From Muricauda sp. MAR_2010_75 (lineage in GTDB: Bacteria; Bacteroidota; Bacteroidia; Flavobacteriales; Flavobacteriaceae), in contig NZ_JQNJ01000001.1 in NCBI RefSeq assembly GCF_000745185.1, positions 3,144,501-3,208,500 of the forward strand: a DNA stretch of 64,000 nucleotides, written 5' to 3'. Shown one piece after another: positions 51,977 through 60,891 of this stretch. Made by a program: the position numbers and the translations under genes. The notes beneath the pieces were generated by a model that made no database searches, was not told the DNA's origin, and was given only the letters and a program-made list of their open reading frames with translations. The first letter of the stretch is position 1, and each line of letters begins with the position of its first letter.

Positions 51977-52420
51977 ATGAAATCAAAAACCCAAAAAGGA
52001 ACGTTCAGGGAGTGGTTCAGTGCAGGGGAACTGCACGAAGAGTCCAAAAAATGGTGCTCTGAACTCAAATTTGCCAAGGACGAACAAAAATTCTTGGACA
52101 GCATGATCAAGGATTATACGTTGGACATATTGGATTCTGATATGTTCAATACCGTGCAGCCCATTGTTGAATCCTTGAAAAATTCCGAGTCTGAATTGAT
52201 TAAAATATTCAAAAAAGTCCAATTGCACGAGAATCAACTGGAGATCATGGTCGATGATGTGGACCAGGGCAAAATGGAGAATGCCTATTTGGACACCCAT
52301 TCAGAATTGGCCAAAGAAATGGAAGCCTATTTTTCACAATACCGGGATGCCAAAACCAAGATTTTTGATATCGTGTCCAAGGTCATTAAAAGAAAAAAAC
52401 AGAAAAAGCTTCTCAACTAG
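51977..52420 (+). CDS. Small coiled-coil protein, paralog 3 of 3
   Basis: 147 aa, charged, helical. Block SKKWCSELKFAKDEQKFLDSMI matches paralogs 1 and 2. A later part (VQLHENQLEIMVDD) resembles IQAHELNIS / ICGHESHLG of the others. 52 bp after hsp20 on the same strand. Function unknown; the repeated co-occurrence with Hsp20 and envelope genes suggests a stress role. Confidence 0.7.
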   Translation: MKSKTQKGTFREWFSAGELHEESKKWCSELKFAKDEQKFLDSMIKDYTLDILDSDMFNTVQPIVESLKNSESELIKIFKKVQLHENQLEIMVDDVDQGKMENAYLDTHSELAKEMEAYFSQYRDAKTKIFDIVSKVIKRKKQKKLLN

Positions 52421-52522
52421 ATAGCCGAGAATACTATTCAAAGTACCTAGATTTTATTATTGTGGATGCTTTTTTAAGTCTGCACCCGATAGTATGTGAG
52501 TTCCATTTGTAATAAACCAAAG

Positions 52523-53530
52523 ATGAAAGTACTAGTTTACAGCGCAAAGCATTTTGAGATTGATAACATTAAAAAGGCCAATGACGGCAAACACAAGATT
52601 ACCTTTGTGCCAGATGCATTGAATCCGAATACGGCGGTCTTGGCAGCGGGCTACGAGGCCATTTCCATCTTTTCCAATGACGATGCCTCTTTGGTAGTGC
52701 TTGAAATCTTGAAGGATTTGGGAGTAAAGTACATCACCTTAAGGGCAACCGGCTACAACAATGTCAGCATTAAATCCGCAAAGCGAATAGGTCTTAGAGT
52801 GGCTTATGCCCCAGAATATTCCCCACATGCCATTGCGGAACACACTGTGGGACTATTGTTGGCTTTGAACCGTAAACTGATTCAGGCTGATGCACAGGTC
52901 CACAAACACAACTTTTTATTGGATGATTTAGTGGGATTTGATTTAAACGGAAAAACTGTGGGTGTGTTTGGAACTGGGCGGATAGGTTCCATCGTAGTGA
53001 AGATTCTCCATGCATTTGGATGCAAGCTATTGGCCAATGATGTTCAAAAGAACCAATTTTTGGAGAACCATTATGACCTAGAGTATGTAAGTTTGGAAGA
53101 ATTGTGCAAAAGATCGGATATTGTAAGCATCAATGCTCCACTTACTTACGATACCCACCATGTTTTTAGAAACTCCTTGCTAAAAGTAATGAAGAAGGAT
53201 GCCCTGCTCATCAATACGGCCCGGGGTGCCATTGTAAAGACGAAGGACGTTATCCATGCGCTTAAAAAAGGAAATCTGGCAGGCTATGCCGCCGATGTTT
53301 ATGAGGCAGAAGAAGGTATTTTTTTCAAAGACAACAGTTCAACCGGAATAAAAGACGAGCAACTTTTGGAGCTCCTTTCTTTGCCCAATGTACTGCTTAC
53401 GCCACACCAAGCCTTTGCCACCAAGGAAGCCTTGGCCCGGATTGCTGAAACCACCATATACAACCTAGATTGCTGGCAAGAGGGGAGAAGCTGTAAGAAT
53501 GAGTTGGGTTATGAAACCTTTGTCTCATAA
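52523..53530 (+). CDS. D-lactate/2-hydroxyacid dehydrogenase
   Basis: 335 aa from ATG 52523. NAD motif GTGRIG, catalytic Arg in NTARGAIV, Glu in the DVYEAEEGIF region and His in TPHQAF are intact; the sequence order is that of fermentative D-lactate dehydrogenase (LdhA-like). It would reduce pyruvate to D-lactate, regenerating NAD+ when respiration stops. Upstream 100 bp contain no exact island palindrome; it may be read through from the coiled-coil/Hsp20 operon or have its own promoter (TCCATTTG, 52502-52509). Overlaps the convergent cls by 6 bp. Confidence 0.88.
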   Translation: MKVLVYSAKHFEIDNIKKANDGKHKITFVPDALNPNTAVLAAGYEAISIFSNDDASLVVLEILKDLGVKYITLRATGYNNVSIKSAKRIGLRVAYAPEYSPHAIAEHTVGLLLALNRKLIQADAQVHKHNFLLDDLVGFDLNGKTVGVFGTGRIGSIVVKILHAFGCKLLANDVQKNQFLENHYDLEYVSLEELCKRSDIVSINAPLTYDTHHVFRNSLLKVMKKDALLINTARGAIVKTKDVIHALKKGNLAGYAADVYEAEEGIFFKDNSSTGIKDEQLLELLSLPNVLLTPHQAFATKEALARIAETTIYNLDCWQEGRSCKNELGYETFVS

Positions 53531-54940
53531 AAGTGGGCTCAACAATTTGGCAAAGCCCTCTATCAACTTTTTGAACCAATGCCTTTGTTTGTGTTTTTCA
53601 TAATCCGCAAGAATGACGGATTTTTCACAATCGTTCAAAAAATTGGATTTCATTTGTTGGCAAAGGGCTTCGTCATACACAAAGACTTGGGCCTCGTAAT
53701 TTTGTTGTAGACTTCTATTGTCCAAGTTGGCCGTCCCAATACTGGCTATCTCATCATCGCACAGCATTACTTTACTATGCAGAAAACCATCGGCATACAT
53801 GTAAATTTTGATGCCTGCCTTTAGGTAGGATTCAAAGTAGGCCCTAACGCACCAATCCACCAGTTTGATATCTGTTGTGGTAGACATGAGAATCCTGACA
53901 TCCACCCCGCTCAATGCCGCGGTTATAAGGGCCTGTAAAATGGCATGGTTGGGTATAATGTATGGGTTTACAATGTAGAGATACCTTTCTGCGCTGTTTA
54001 TGATGGAAAAATAGGCCTGCTCCATCACATCAAAATCATCATCCGGACCACTTGGGACGATTTGTAACGAATACCCTTTTTCTGAAGTGGGAAATGTTTT
54101 AAAGGTTGAAGTATCCACATTGTTTCCACTGGCGAGAAACCAATCTTTAATAAAGGTTTTGTTCAAGAAATCAACGGCCTCACCTTCAATTTTTAGATGC
54201 GTGTCGTGCCACTTGCCAAGAGCGGGGTCTCCCTTTAAATACTTATCGGATATATTTATTCCTCCGGTGAATCCCACTTTATTGTCAATTACGATGATTT
54301 TTCTATGGTTCCTGTAATTTAGGGAACTCAGGAACCTTCCAAATTTAAAGGGAAGAAACTGTGCAGTTTCCACACCTATTGCCTTAAGTTTTTTCAGATA
54401 TTTTTTGCTCAGCGAGTAACTGCCAATACCATCGTACAAAAGTCGGATGGTAACATTTTCAGCTATTTTCTTTTCAAATACTTGGAGAAGTTTGTTTGCC
54501 AATTCTCCGTCCTCAAAGATGTAATATTGAAGATGAATGTGTTCCTTGGCATCCTCCAATGCCTCAAAAATGCTCTCAAAGGTGTTTTTCCCATCTTTGA
54601 GCAATTCCAGATGATTATGGCAGGTAACCGGGCACCAAGAGGTATTGTTGATGAGTTGGGTAATTTTAAGTTTGTTTGCCGAAACCTCTGGAGCACAATG
54701 TATCGCACCGTTGTTATTTTTAGAGTCAAACCGGTTCTTTAAGGAAAACATCTTGTTTTTTCTCCTATTTCGTCCAAATAAGATGTAGAGAAGAACGCCT
54801 CCAACCGGAATTGTGAAAATGGCCAAAAGCCAAGCTAAGGTCTTACTTGGCCTGACCCCATTGAACAATAAGCTTACCACCATGGTCAAGGCAATAAGAA
54901 CATAAAGGGCAATAAGAATAGGTATCAGCATCTGATTCAT
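53525..54940 (-). CDS. cls: Cardiolipin synthase (phospholipase D type)
   Basis: 471 aa from ATG 54940. Two N-terminal transmembrane helices (PILIALYVLIALTMVVSLL and LAWLLAIFTIPVGGVLLYILF) then two HKD motifs: HRKIIVID with GFTGG, and HSKVMLCDD with GTANLDNRS. It condenses phosphatidylglycerol into cardiolipin. An earlier codon at 54958 is excluded because the -7 box is at 54945-54952. The start would leave almost no leader; ATG 54931 is an alternative. Confidence 0.92.
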   Translation of the reverse strand: MNQMLIPILIALYVLIALTMVVSLLFNGVRPSKTLAWLLAIFTIPVGGVLLYILFGRNRRKNKMFSLKNRFDSKNNNGAIHCAPEVSANKLKITQLINNTSWCPVTCHNHLELLKDGKNTFESIFEALEDAKEHIHLQYYIFEDGELANKLLQVFEKKIAENVTIRLLYDGIGSYSLSKKYLKKLKAIGVETAQFLPFKFGRFLSSLNYRNHRKIIVIDNKVGFTGGINISDKYLKGDPALGKWHDTHLKIEGEAVDFLNKTFIKDWFLASGNNVDTSTFKTFPTSEKGYSLQIVPSGPDDDFDVMEQAYFSIINSAERYLYIVNPYIIPNHAILQALITAALSGVDVRILMSTTTDIKLVDWCVRAYFESYLKAGIKIYMYADGFLHSKVMLCDDEIASIGTANLDNRSLQQNYEAQVFVYDEALCQQMKSNFLNDCEKSVILADYEKHKQRHWFKKLIEGFAKLLSPLL

Positions 54941-54944
54941 AAAA

Positions 54945-54987
54945 CAAATATAAATCACTTAGGGCTGGCTTACATTGAGATGCGTCA
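54945..54987 (-). promoter_or_regulatory. TGA-N6-TCA site and -7 box of cls
   Basis: TGAGATGCGTCA (54976-54987) ends 23 bp from minus-strand TATATTTG (54945-54952, full match). The site fits TGA-N6-TCA but has G instead of Y at position 4. Confidence 0.6.
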
Positions 54988-55029
54988 GTAGGGCACAGAT
55001 TGCCTTATTTTCTACAGCATTGAAGTATT

Positions 55030-56760
55030 CTATTGGTATCTCCAACTCGTTAGATCGGCACCTTGCGGCGCACTTTCGGCAATACGTTTCATGATTTTTG
55101 GAACGTACATGGAATTATACCGTAAACGGCTTATGGCATTGGGCAGCTCTGGGTCTCCATTCCAGCAGTGTTCGGCACGGTCACCGTACAACACTTCGCC
55201 CTCATAATACGGTTCGGTGGTGCTCTCCAAAAAATCTTCCATTAGATAGACCGCATTATTGAGATAGTAGTTGTCCATATCACCACAGTAAATATGGATT
55301 TTCCCCTTTAACTGTGGTCCCAATTTGTCCCAATCACGTTGTAAAATGTGCCGAAGGTCGTAGTTTTCTTTCCAGTATTCCGCTACTTCATGGTCAATGT
55401 CTCCCGTCATTTTATCCCAAATACGCACTGGGTAACCATCATCACCTTGTGGTGAATAGGTGGCTTCCCAAATATCCCATTGTTGACCTGACCTGGATTT
55501 ATCACCCAAAACCAACTCCAAATGGTTGCCTTGCAATAAGGTGGATTGAATATCCCCTAAATAATTTCGATGGGAAGGAACCTCCAATCTTTTGTGGGGG
55601 GCATCGTAATAATAGGCATTATCATCTTCATAAATATTGGTAAGGCAATAGGCCCTAAAATCGATGGGGTCCGGGCAGGCGGCAAAACAGCCGTTGTATT
55701 CTTCGGGATATTTAACCTGTACGGCCAAAGCTTCCCAACCACCGGTTGAACCTCCATAAAGAAAACGGGACCACCCTTCACCCATGCCGCGAAATTGTTT
55801 TTCAATTTCCGGGATGAGTTCGTAGGTAATGGCATCGCCATAGGGGCCCTGACTTGCAGAGTTCACGGCGTAGGAATCATCATAATAGGGGGTGGGATGT
55901 TGAATCTCTATTATGAGGAAACGTGGAAAATCAGGCTCGTTCCAGCGCTTGTAAAAATCATAGGCTTCTTGTTGTTGTATGATGTTGTAGCCCTCCAAAT
56001 CAAATCGTGCCGAATATTCAGGTTCCAAGTTAGGGTCCGGTGGCGTAGTTCGGAAGCCACCAAAATCACTGGGGAAATGTCCGTGAAAGACCATCAACGG
56101 ATATTTTGCTTCAGGATGTTCCGCAAAACCTTTGGGCAACAACACATGGGCGCCTAAATACATATCCCTTCCGTAGAATTCCGATAATTTTTCGGATTTC
56201 ACCTTGACATGCTTTATCCATTCCGTATCCTCTGGCTCTGGAATGGATGGGATTTCTTGGTCCATGACCACCGATACATTTTCAATTCCATCCCCCCCAA
56301 TCTTAATTTTGAACGGTTTGCTGTATAAATTACCGGGTGAAGTGTTCCACTGTTGTCCCTCACCATTGTCCATGGGCAGTTTTACGGTATGCCCAGTGGA
56401 TAAATTGAAGGTCTCGTACACATGTAAAAGCGCCTGCACGTTGTATTCCCCGGGAGGAACATCGCTTAAACTAGGGTAGGGGTAACCAAAAATGGATTCA
56501 TCGAATACAATGGATTCGCCGGGAGCCATGCCATCCACGTTCATCCCAAAGATGAGTTGTGTGTTTAGCCCATCATTGATTTGGAAACGGGGTTCTTTAC
56601 TGTCGTCTGTAGAAAGCATCAATAGCAATCTGCCGTCTTTGTTTTCCGGGCTTTCGGTTGCATCAAAACTTATAGCGATATTGTATTTTGATTTTTCAGT
56701 TGGACCGCAGGAAATCAATAAAAGGATACAACTGCAAAGGAAAAAATGAATCTTGGTCAT
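55030..56760 (-). CDS. Lipoprotein esterase-like alpha/beta hydrolase
   Basis: 576 aa with lipobox LISCG. N-terminal ~180 residues are a beta-rich domain (PPGEYNVQALLHVYETF). The C-terminal part is an alpha/beta hydrolase with the nucleophile elbow GGSTGGWEAL (Ser in G-x-S-x-G), HGHFPSD near the oxyanion hole and ...AEHCWNGDPE with a likely catalytic His. It resembles the putative esterase family (PF00756-like); substrate unknown. It has no island site of its own; 60 bp downstream of the CDF gene on the same strand. Confidence 0.75.
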   Translation of the reverse strand: MTKIHFFLCSCILLLISCGPTEKSKYNIAISFDATESPENKDGRLLLMLSTDDSKEPRFQINDGLNTQLIFGMNVDGMAPGESIVFDESIFGYPYPSLSDVPPGEYNVQALLHVYETFNLSTGHTVKLPMDNGEGQQWNTSPGNLYSKPFKIKIGGDGIENVSVVMDQEIPSIPEPEDTEWIKHVKVKSEKLSEFYGRDMYLGAHVLLPKGFAEHPEAKYPLMVFHGHFPSDFGGFRTTPPDPNLEPEYSARFDLEGYNIIQQQEAYDFYKRWNEPDFPRFLIIEIQHPTPYYDDSYAVNSASQGPYGDAITYELIPEIEKQFRGMGEGWSRFLYGGSTGGWEALAVQVKYPEEYNGCFAACPDPIDFRAYCLTNIYEDDNAYYYDAPHKRLEVPSHRNYLGDIQSTLLQGNHLELVLGDKSRSGQQWDIWEATYSPQGDDGYPVRIWDKMTGDIDHEVAEYWKENYDLRHILQRDWDKLGPQLKGKIHIYCGDMDNYYLNNAVYLMEDFLESTTEPYYEGEVLYGDRAEHCWNGDPELPNAISRLRYNSMYVPKIMKRIAESAPQGADLTSWRYQ

Positions 56761-56820
56761 GTTGGTGGGTTTAGATGAAAAAGATAGTTCATTTTATCAA
56801 CTAACCCAAAGTATAAAGGC

Positions 56821-57702
56821 TTATTTATAGGTGTATTCATTAGGTTCTATATGGATGAGAACATGCCCCAGTTCGGGAATTTCATCCCTTAAATGGTCTT
56901 TTAGCTGATGGGCGATCCAATGACTCTTTTCCACCGTGATTTTGGCATCCACAATGGCATGCAGGTCTACATGGTATTTCATTCCAGATTTACGGATGAA
57001 ACATTTTTCCGTACCCAAAATTCCTTCCACTTCGGAGGATTTTTTTCTGATTTCCAAAATCAAATCATCATATAGGTGTTCGTCCATGATTTCACCTAGC
57101 GCCGGACGAAAAATCAAATAACTGTTATACAGAATAAAGACCGACGCCAGAAGGGCGGCCCAATCATCGGCCGTTTCAAACCCTTTTCCAAAAATGAGCG
57201 CTATGGAAATGCCCAAAAATGCCATTACCGAAGTTATTGCATCACTTCTATGATGCCATGCGTCCGCACGAAGGGAAGAGCTTTGGGTTTGTTTGCTTTT
57301 TCTGATGACCACTTGATATGAAATTTCTTTCCAAAGAATGATACCTCCCAAAACTATCAATGTCCATGGTTCTGGAACTTTGTGTGGCGTTTGTATGTGC
57401 TGAATGCTTTCATAGGCTATGATGGTTGCAGAGGTTACCAAAAAAGCTACGACAATGAAGGTGATCAACGGTTCAATTTTACCATGACCATACGGATGGT
57501 TTTCATCTGGGGGCTTTTCCGCATATTTAAAGCCCAACAAGACCAAAAAGGAAGAAAAAATATCCGTGGTCGATTCTATGGCATCCGCAATCAGCGCATA
57601 GGAGTTTCCGAAAAAACCAGCTAAACCTTTTATCAGGGCCAAACTAACATTTCCAAGGAGACTGAAATAGGTGGTTCGTATCGCCGTTTTTTCGTTGCTC
57701 AT
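56821..57702 (-). CDS. Cation diffusion facilitator (CDF) metal transporter
   Basis: 293 aa. About six transmembrane helices; metal-site residues in ALIADAIESTTD (Asp-x3 type) and DAWHHRSDAITS (HxxxD) are intact, and a C-terminal cytoplasmic domain with HVDLHAIVDAKITV follows. Exports Zn, Fe, Mn or similar. Not in the island regulon as far as I can see. Divergent or convergent link: its stop lies 60 bp before the lipoprotein gene. Confidence 0.92.
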   Translation of the reverse strand: MSNEKTAIRTTYFSLLGNVSLALIKGLAGFFGNSYALIADAIESTTDIFSSFLVLLGFKYAEKPPDENHPYGHGKIEPLITFIVVAFLVTSATIIAYESIQHIQTPHKVPEPWTLIVLGGIILWKEISYQVVIRKSKQTQSSSLRADAWHHRSDAITSVMAFLGISIALIFGKGFETADDWAALLASVFILYNSYLIFRPALGEIMDEHLYDDLILEIRKKSSEVEGILGTEKCFIRKSGMKYHVDLHAIVDAKITVEKSHWIAHQLKDHLRDEIPELGHVLIHIEPNEYTYK

Positions 57703-57761
57703 ACCTTTTTGTTGAGACTGTGCTAAGTTCGTGAATACAAATTAAAATTTTGAGCATAAAA

Positions 57762-57798
57762 AATCCCCGGCTTTTTAATTATTCCAAAACCGGGGATT
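57762..57798 (-). terminator. Terminator of ppdK
   Basis: Stem AATCCCCGG (57762-57770) with CCGGGGATT (57790-57798), 19-nt loop, followed on the minus strand by a T-run (complement of the A-run at 57758-57763). Confidence 0.85.
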
Positions 57799-57820
57799 CA
57801 ACCAAGTAAAAGTCGATTGG

Positions 57821-60574
57821 TCAATTATTGTTCAAGGCCGCTTGTGCTGCGGCAACCCGGGCAATGGGCACCCTAAAGGGTGAGCAGCTCACATAGTTCA
57901 TGCCCACTTTTTGACAGAAGCCCACGGAGCTGGGTTCGCCACCATGTTCCCCACAAATGCCTACCTTAAGGCCTGGATGGCTTTCCCTACCCCTTTGGGT
58001 GCCTAGCTCAATTAATTGTCCAACACCTTCTTGATCCAATATTTCAAAAGGATCTGCTTTTAGGATGCCTTTTTCAAGATATATAGGGAGAAATTTTCCT
58101 GAATCATCCCTTGAATAGCCAAAAGTCATCTGGGTAAGGTCATTGGTTCCAAAAGAGAAGAAATCGGCATTTTCCGCAATTTTATCTGCGATCAACGTGG
58201 CCCTTGGGGTTTCCATCATTGTACCAACGGTATACTCCACCGTATCCTTGCGTTTTTTGAAAACTTCTTCAGCTGTTGCATCAATGATTGCTTTTTGCTG
58301 CATAAACTCTTCCACGGTGCCTACCAATGGCACCATGATTTCAGGTTTAACGGTGATACCATCCTTTTTCACTTTTAGGGCAGCTTCCAAAATGGCTTGT
58401 GTCTGCATCTCGGTAATTTCAGGATAGGTATTTCCCAATCTACATCCTCTATGGCCCATCATAGGGTTAAACTCTTCCAATTCGGCCACTTTGCTTTTTA
58501 CGGCAGCTAAGGAAATATGCAATTCTTCGGCCAATTCTTTTTGTGTGGCCAATTGATGGGGCACAAACTCGTGCAAAGGTGGATCCAATAGTCGTATTGT
58601 TACAGGATAGCCTTCCATCGCCCTAAAGATTCCCTCAAAGTCGTTGCGTTGCATGGGCAATAATTCTTTCAAGGCTTGTTTACGACCTTTAATGGTATCG
58701 GCCAAAATCATTTCCCGCATGGCCTTGATACGGTCCACTTCAAAGAACATGTGCTCAGTACGGGTCAAACCGATACCTTTTGCCCCAAAATTCCGTGCAA
58801 TAAGGGCATCTTTAGGGGTGTCGGCATTGGTACGTACCTCCATGGTGGCATAATTATCGGATAGTTCCATCAACTCGGCAAATTCACCGCTTAATTCGGG
58901 TTCCTTGGTGGCAACTTTACCTTCCAAGATATTTCCTGTGGAGCCATTGATGGATATCCAATCTCCTTCATGGTATTCGTGGTCACCCACTTTAAGGGTT
59001 CTTGTCTTATAGTTGATTTTTAAGGCACCCGCTCCAGAGACACAGCATTTACCAATACCTCTGGCAACCACAGCGGCGTGGGAGGTCATTCCCCCACGGG
59101 CGGTAACAATACCTTTGGCTATGTTCATACCTTCTACATCTTCGGGAGAGGTTTCAATACGGACCAAAATACTGTTCTTGAATTTATCCGCCTCATCGGC
59201 AAAGAACACAATTTGACCAGTGGCCGCACCGGGAGAGGCAGGTAAACCTTGGGCAATGACATCGGCTTCTTGTAAAGCTTCAGGGTCAAAGATGGGATGC
59301 AAGAGTTCGTTCAGTTTGTTGGGCTCTATGCGCATCATTGCCTTTTTTTCATCTATAAGGCCTTCTTTGAGCAAATCCATGGCAATTTTTACCATGGCGG
59401 CACCGGTACGTTTACCGTTACGGGTCTGCAAGATCCAGAGTTTACCTTGTTGAATGGTAAATTCCATGTCTTGCATATCTTGGTAATGTGTTTCCAGTTT
59501 ATTTTGATATTCAAAAAGTTCCTTGTAGATATCGGGCATCAACTCTTCCAAGGAAGGATATTTTTCCTTGCGTTCTTCCTCCTCCACTTGGGCAAGTTTG
59601 GCCCAACGTTGGGAGCCTAACAAAGTAATTTGTTGCGGGGTTCGGACTCCGGCGACCACATCCTCACCTTGGGCGTTGATAAGATATTCCCCGTTGAACA
59701 CATTTTCCCCGGTCCCGGCATCCCGGGTAAAGCATACCCCGGTTCCCGAATCTTCTCCCATATTGCCAAATACCATGGCCTGAACGTTCACCGCGGTACC
59801 CCAATCTTCTGGGTATCCGTGCATTTTTCGGTAATAGATGGCGCGAGCACCGTTCCAACTATCGAATACGGCGGTAATGGCGCCCCAAAGCTGGTCCCAT
59901 GGATTGTTGGGGAAGGGTTTTCCGGTTCTTTTTTTAACAATATCCTTAAAATCGTATACCAGATCTTGAAGATCTTGAACAGTAAATTGGGTATCCTGCT
60001 CAATCCTTCTTTTATCCTTTAAATGATCGATAATCTCTTCAAAGGGATCAAGGTCATCCTTGGATTCTGGTTTGAGCCCCATGACCACACTACTGTACAT
60101 TTGAATGAATCGGCGGTAGGAATCCCAGGCAAAACGCTCATTGCCTGTCATTTTAATGACTCCTTTAATGGACTCATCGTTCAACCCAAGGTTGAGAACG
60201 GTATCCATCATGCCGGGCATGGAGACGCGTGCTCCAGAACGAACCGAAATCAATAAAGGATTATCATCATCGCCAAAAATGGCCCCCATGGTTTCTTCAA
60301 TGTTGGTAATTGCGGAACGTACCTCAGGTTCAATTCGAGCAATGACGGCTTCTTTGCCTTCTTCGTTGTATTGTGTACAAACTTCAGTGGTGATGGTAAA
60401 TCCGGGGGGCACAGGAATACCTATTCGGCTCATTTCAGCCAAATTGGCGCCCTTACCTCCCAATAGATTTTTCATTTTGCGACTCCCATCCGCTTTTTTG
60501 TTGCCGAAGGTGTACACGCTGAGGTTTTTATCAGTAAGTGTTTCCATTGTTTGTCTATTATGATTGTACTTCAT
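57821..60574 (-). CDS. ppdK: Pyruvate, phosphate dikinase
   Basis: 917 aa. N-terminal ATP-grasp starts KNLLGGKGANLAEM; the phospho-carrier His is in GGMTSHAAVVARGIG; the C-terminal PEP domain has GFTRTEHMF-like text (GLTRTEHMF) and CGEHGGEPSSV. It interconverts pyruvate, ATP and Pi with PEP, AMP and PPi, useful for PEP formation or for ATP-sparing glycolysis. Start 60574 fits the predicted transcription start near 60587; ATG 60547 is an alternative. Island site 60622-60633. Confidence 0.97.
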   Translation of the reverse strand: MKYNHNRQTMETLTDKNLSVYTFGNKKADGSRKMKNLLGGKGANLAEMSRIGIPVPPGFTITTEVCTQYNEEGKEAVIARIEPEVRSAITNIEETMGAIFGDDDNPLLISVRSGARVSMPGMMDTVLNLGLNDESIKGVIKMTGNERFAWDSYRRFIQMYSSVVMGLKPESKDDLDPFEEIIDHLKDKRRIEQDTQFTVQDLQDLVYDFKDIVKKRTGKPFPNNPWDQLWGAITAVFDSWNGARAIYYRKMHGYPEDWGTAVNVQAMVFGNMGEDSGTGVCFTRDAGTGENVFNGEYLINAQGEDVVAGVRTPQQITLLGSQRWAKLAQVEEEERKEKYPSLEELMPDIYKELFEYQNKLETHYQDMQDMEFTIQQGKLWILQTRNGKRTGAAMVKIAMDLLKEGLIDEKKAMMRIEPNKLNELLHPIFDPEALQEADVIAQGLPASPGAATGQIVFFADEADKFKNSILVRIETSPEDVEGMNIAKGIVTARGGMTSHAAVVARGIGKCCVSGAGALKINYKTRTLKVGDHEYHEGDWISINGSTGNILEGKVATKEPELSGEFAELMELSDNYATMEVRTNADTPKDALIARNFGAKGIGLTRTEHMFFEVDRIKAMREMILADTIKGRKQALKELLPMQRNDFEGIFRAMEGYPVTIRLLDPPLHEFVPHQLATQKELAEELHISLAAVKSKVAELEEFNPMMGHRGCRLGNTYPEITEMQTQAILEAALKVKKDGITVKPEIMVPLVGTVEEFMQQKAIIDATAEEVFKKRKDTVEYTVGTMMETPRATLIADKIAENADFFSFGTNDLTQMTFGYSRDDSGKFLPIYLEKGILKADPFEILDQEGVGQLIELGTQRGRESHPGLKVGICGEHGGEPSSVGFCQKVGMNYVSCSPFRVPIARVAAAQAALNNN

Positions 60575-60590
60575 GTTAAAAATCTACGTG

Positions 60591-60633
60591 TAAAAGTAGC
60601 AGCTATGTACACTTCAGAACATGATAAAAATCA
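60591..60633 (-). promoter_or_regulatory. TGAY-N4-RTCA site and -7 box of ppdK
   Basis: TGATAAAAATCA (60622-60633) ends 23 bp from minus-strand TACTTTTA (60591-60598). Confidence 0.65.
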
Positions 60634-60786
60634 GGGTTTTACCTATTAAGCTTTCATGCACCTAAATTCAAGGTGCTGCAAGAAGGGAAAACCTTTCATT
60701 TGTTATGAAGGGTTTGACTTTTAAGTGACGATAAGAAAAATATTGAAATGTAATAAGTTGTAAATCAAATAACTATAGGATTTATA

Positions 60787-60834
60787 TGATTTAGATCAGT
60801 AAAAACCAGCAATTTGGGAAAACACTGACATTTA
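60787..60834 (+). promoter_or_regulatory. TGAY-N4-RTCA site upstream of yceI, non-standard spacing
   Basis: TGATTTAGATCA (60787-60798) is a good palindrome, but the closest -7-like box, GACATTTA (60827-60834), is 28 bp away rather than 23. Either the true box was missed or the geometry differs. Confidence 0.45.
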
Positions 60835-60891
60835 TCATCTTTTAGGAATATTCGGTGTATGAACTTTGTCCCGATTAAAAAACCTAATACT

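Noticed and set aside
52467..52509. Possible regulon site in front of the lactate dehydrogenase
   Set aside because: A -7-like TCCATTTG exists, but the sequence at the right distance is TGCTTTTTTAAG, which breaks the TGA/TCA halves. I did not count it.
23010..60798. Sites as classical CRP (TGTGA-N6-TCACA) or FNR (TTGAT-N4-ATCAA) boxes
   Set aside because: The core agrees with TGA-N6-TCA, but flanks are mostly A/C before and T/G after, and the local regulator lacks FNR cysteines. A related but distinct specificity is more likely.
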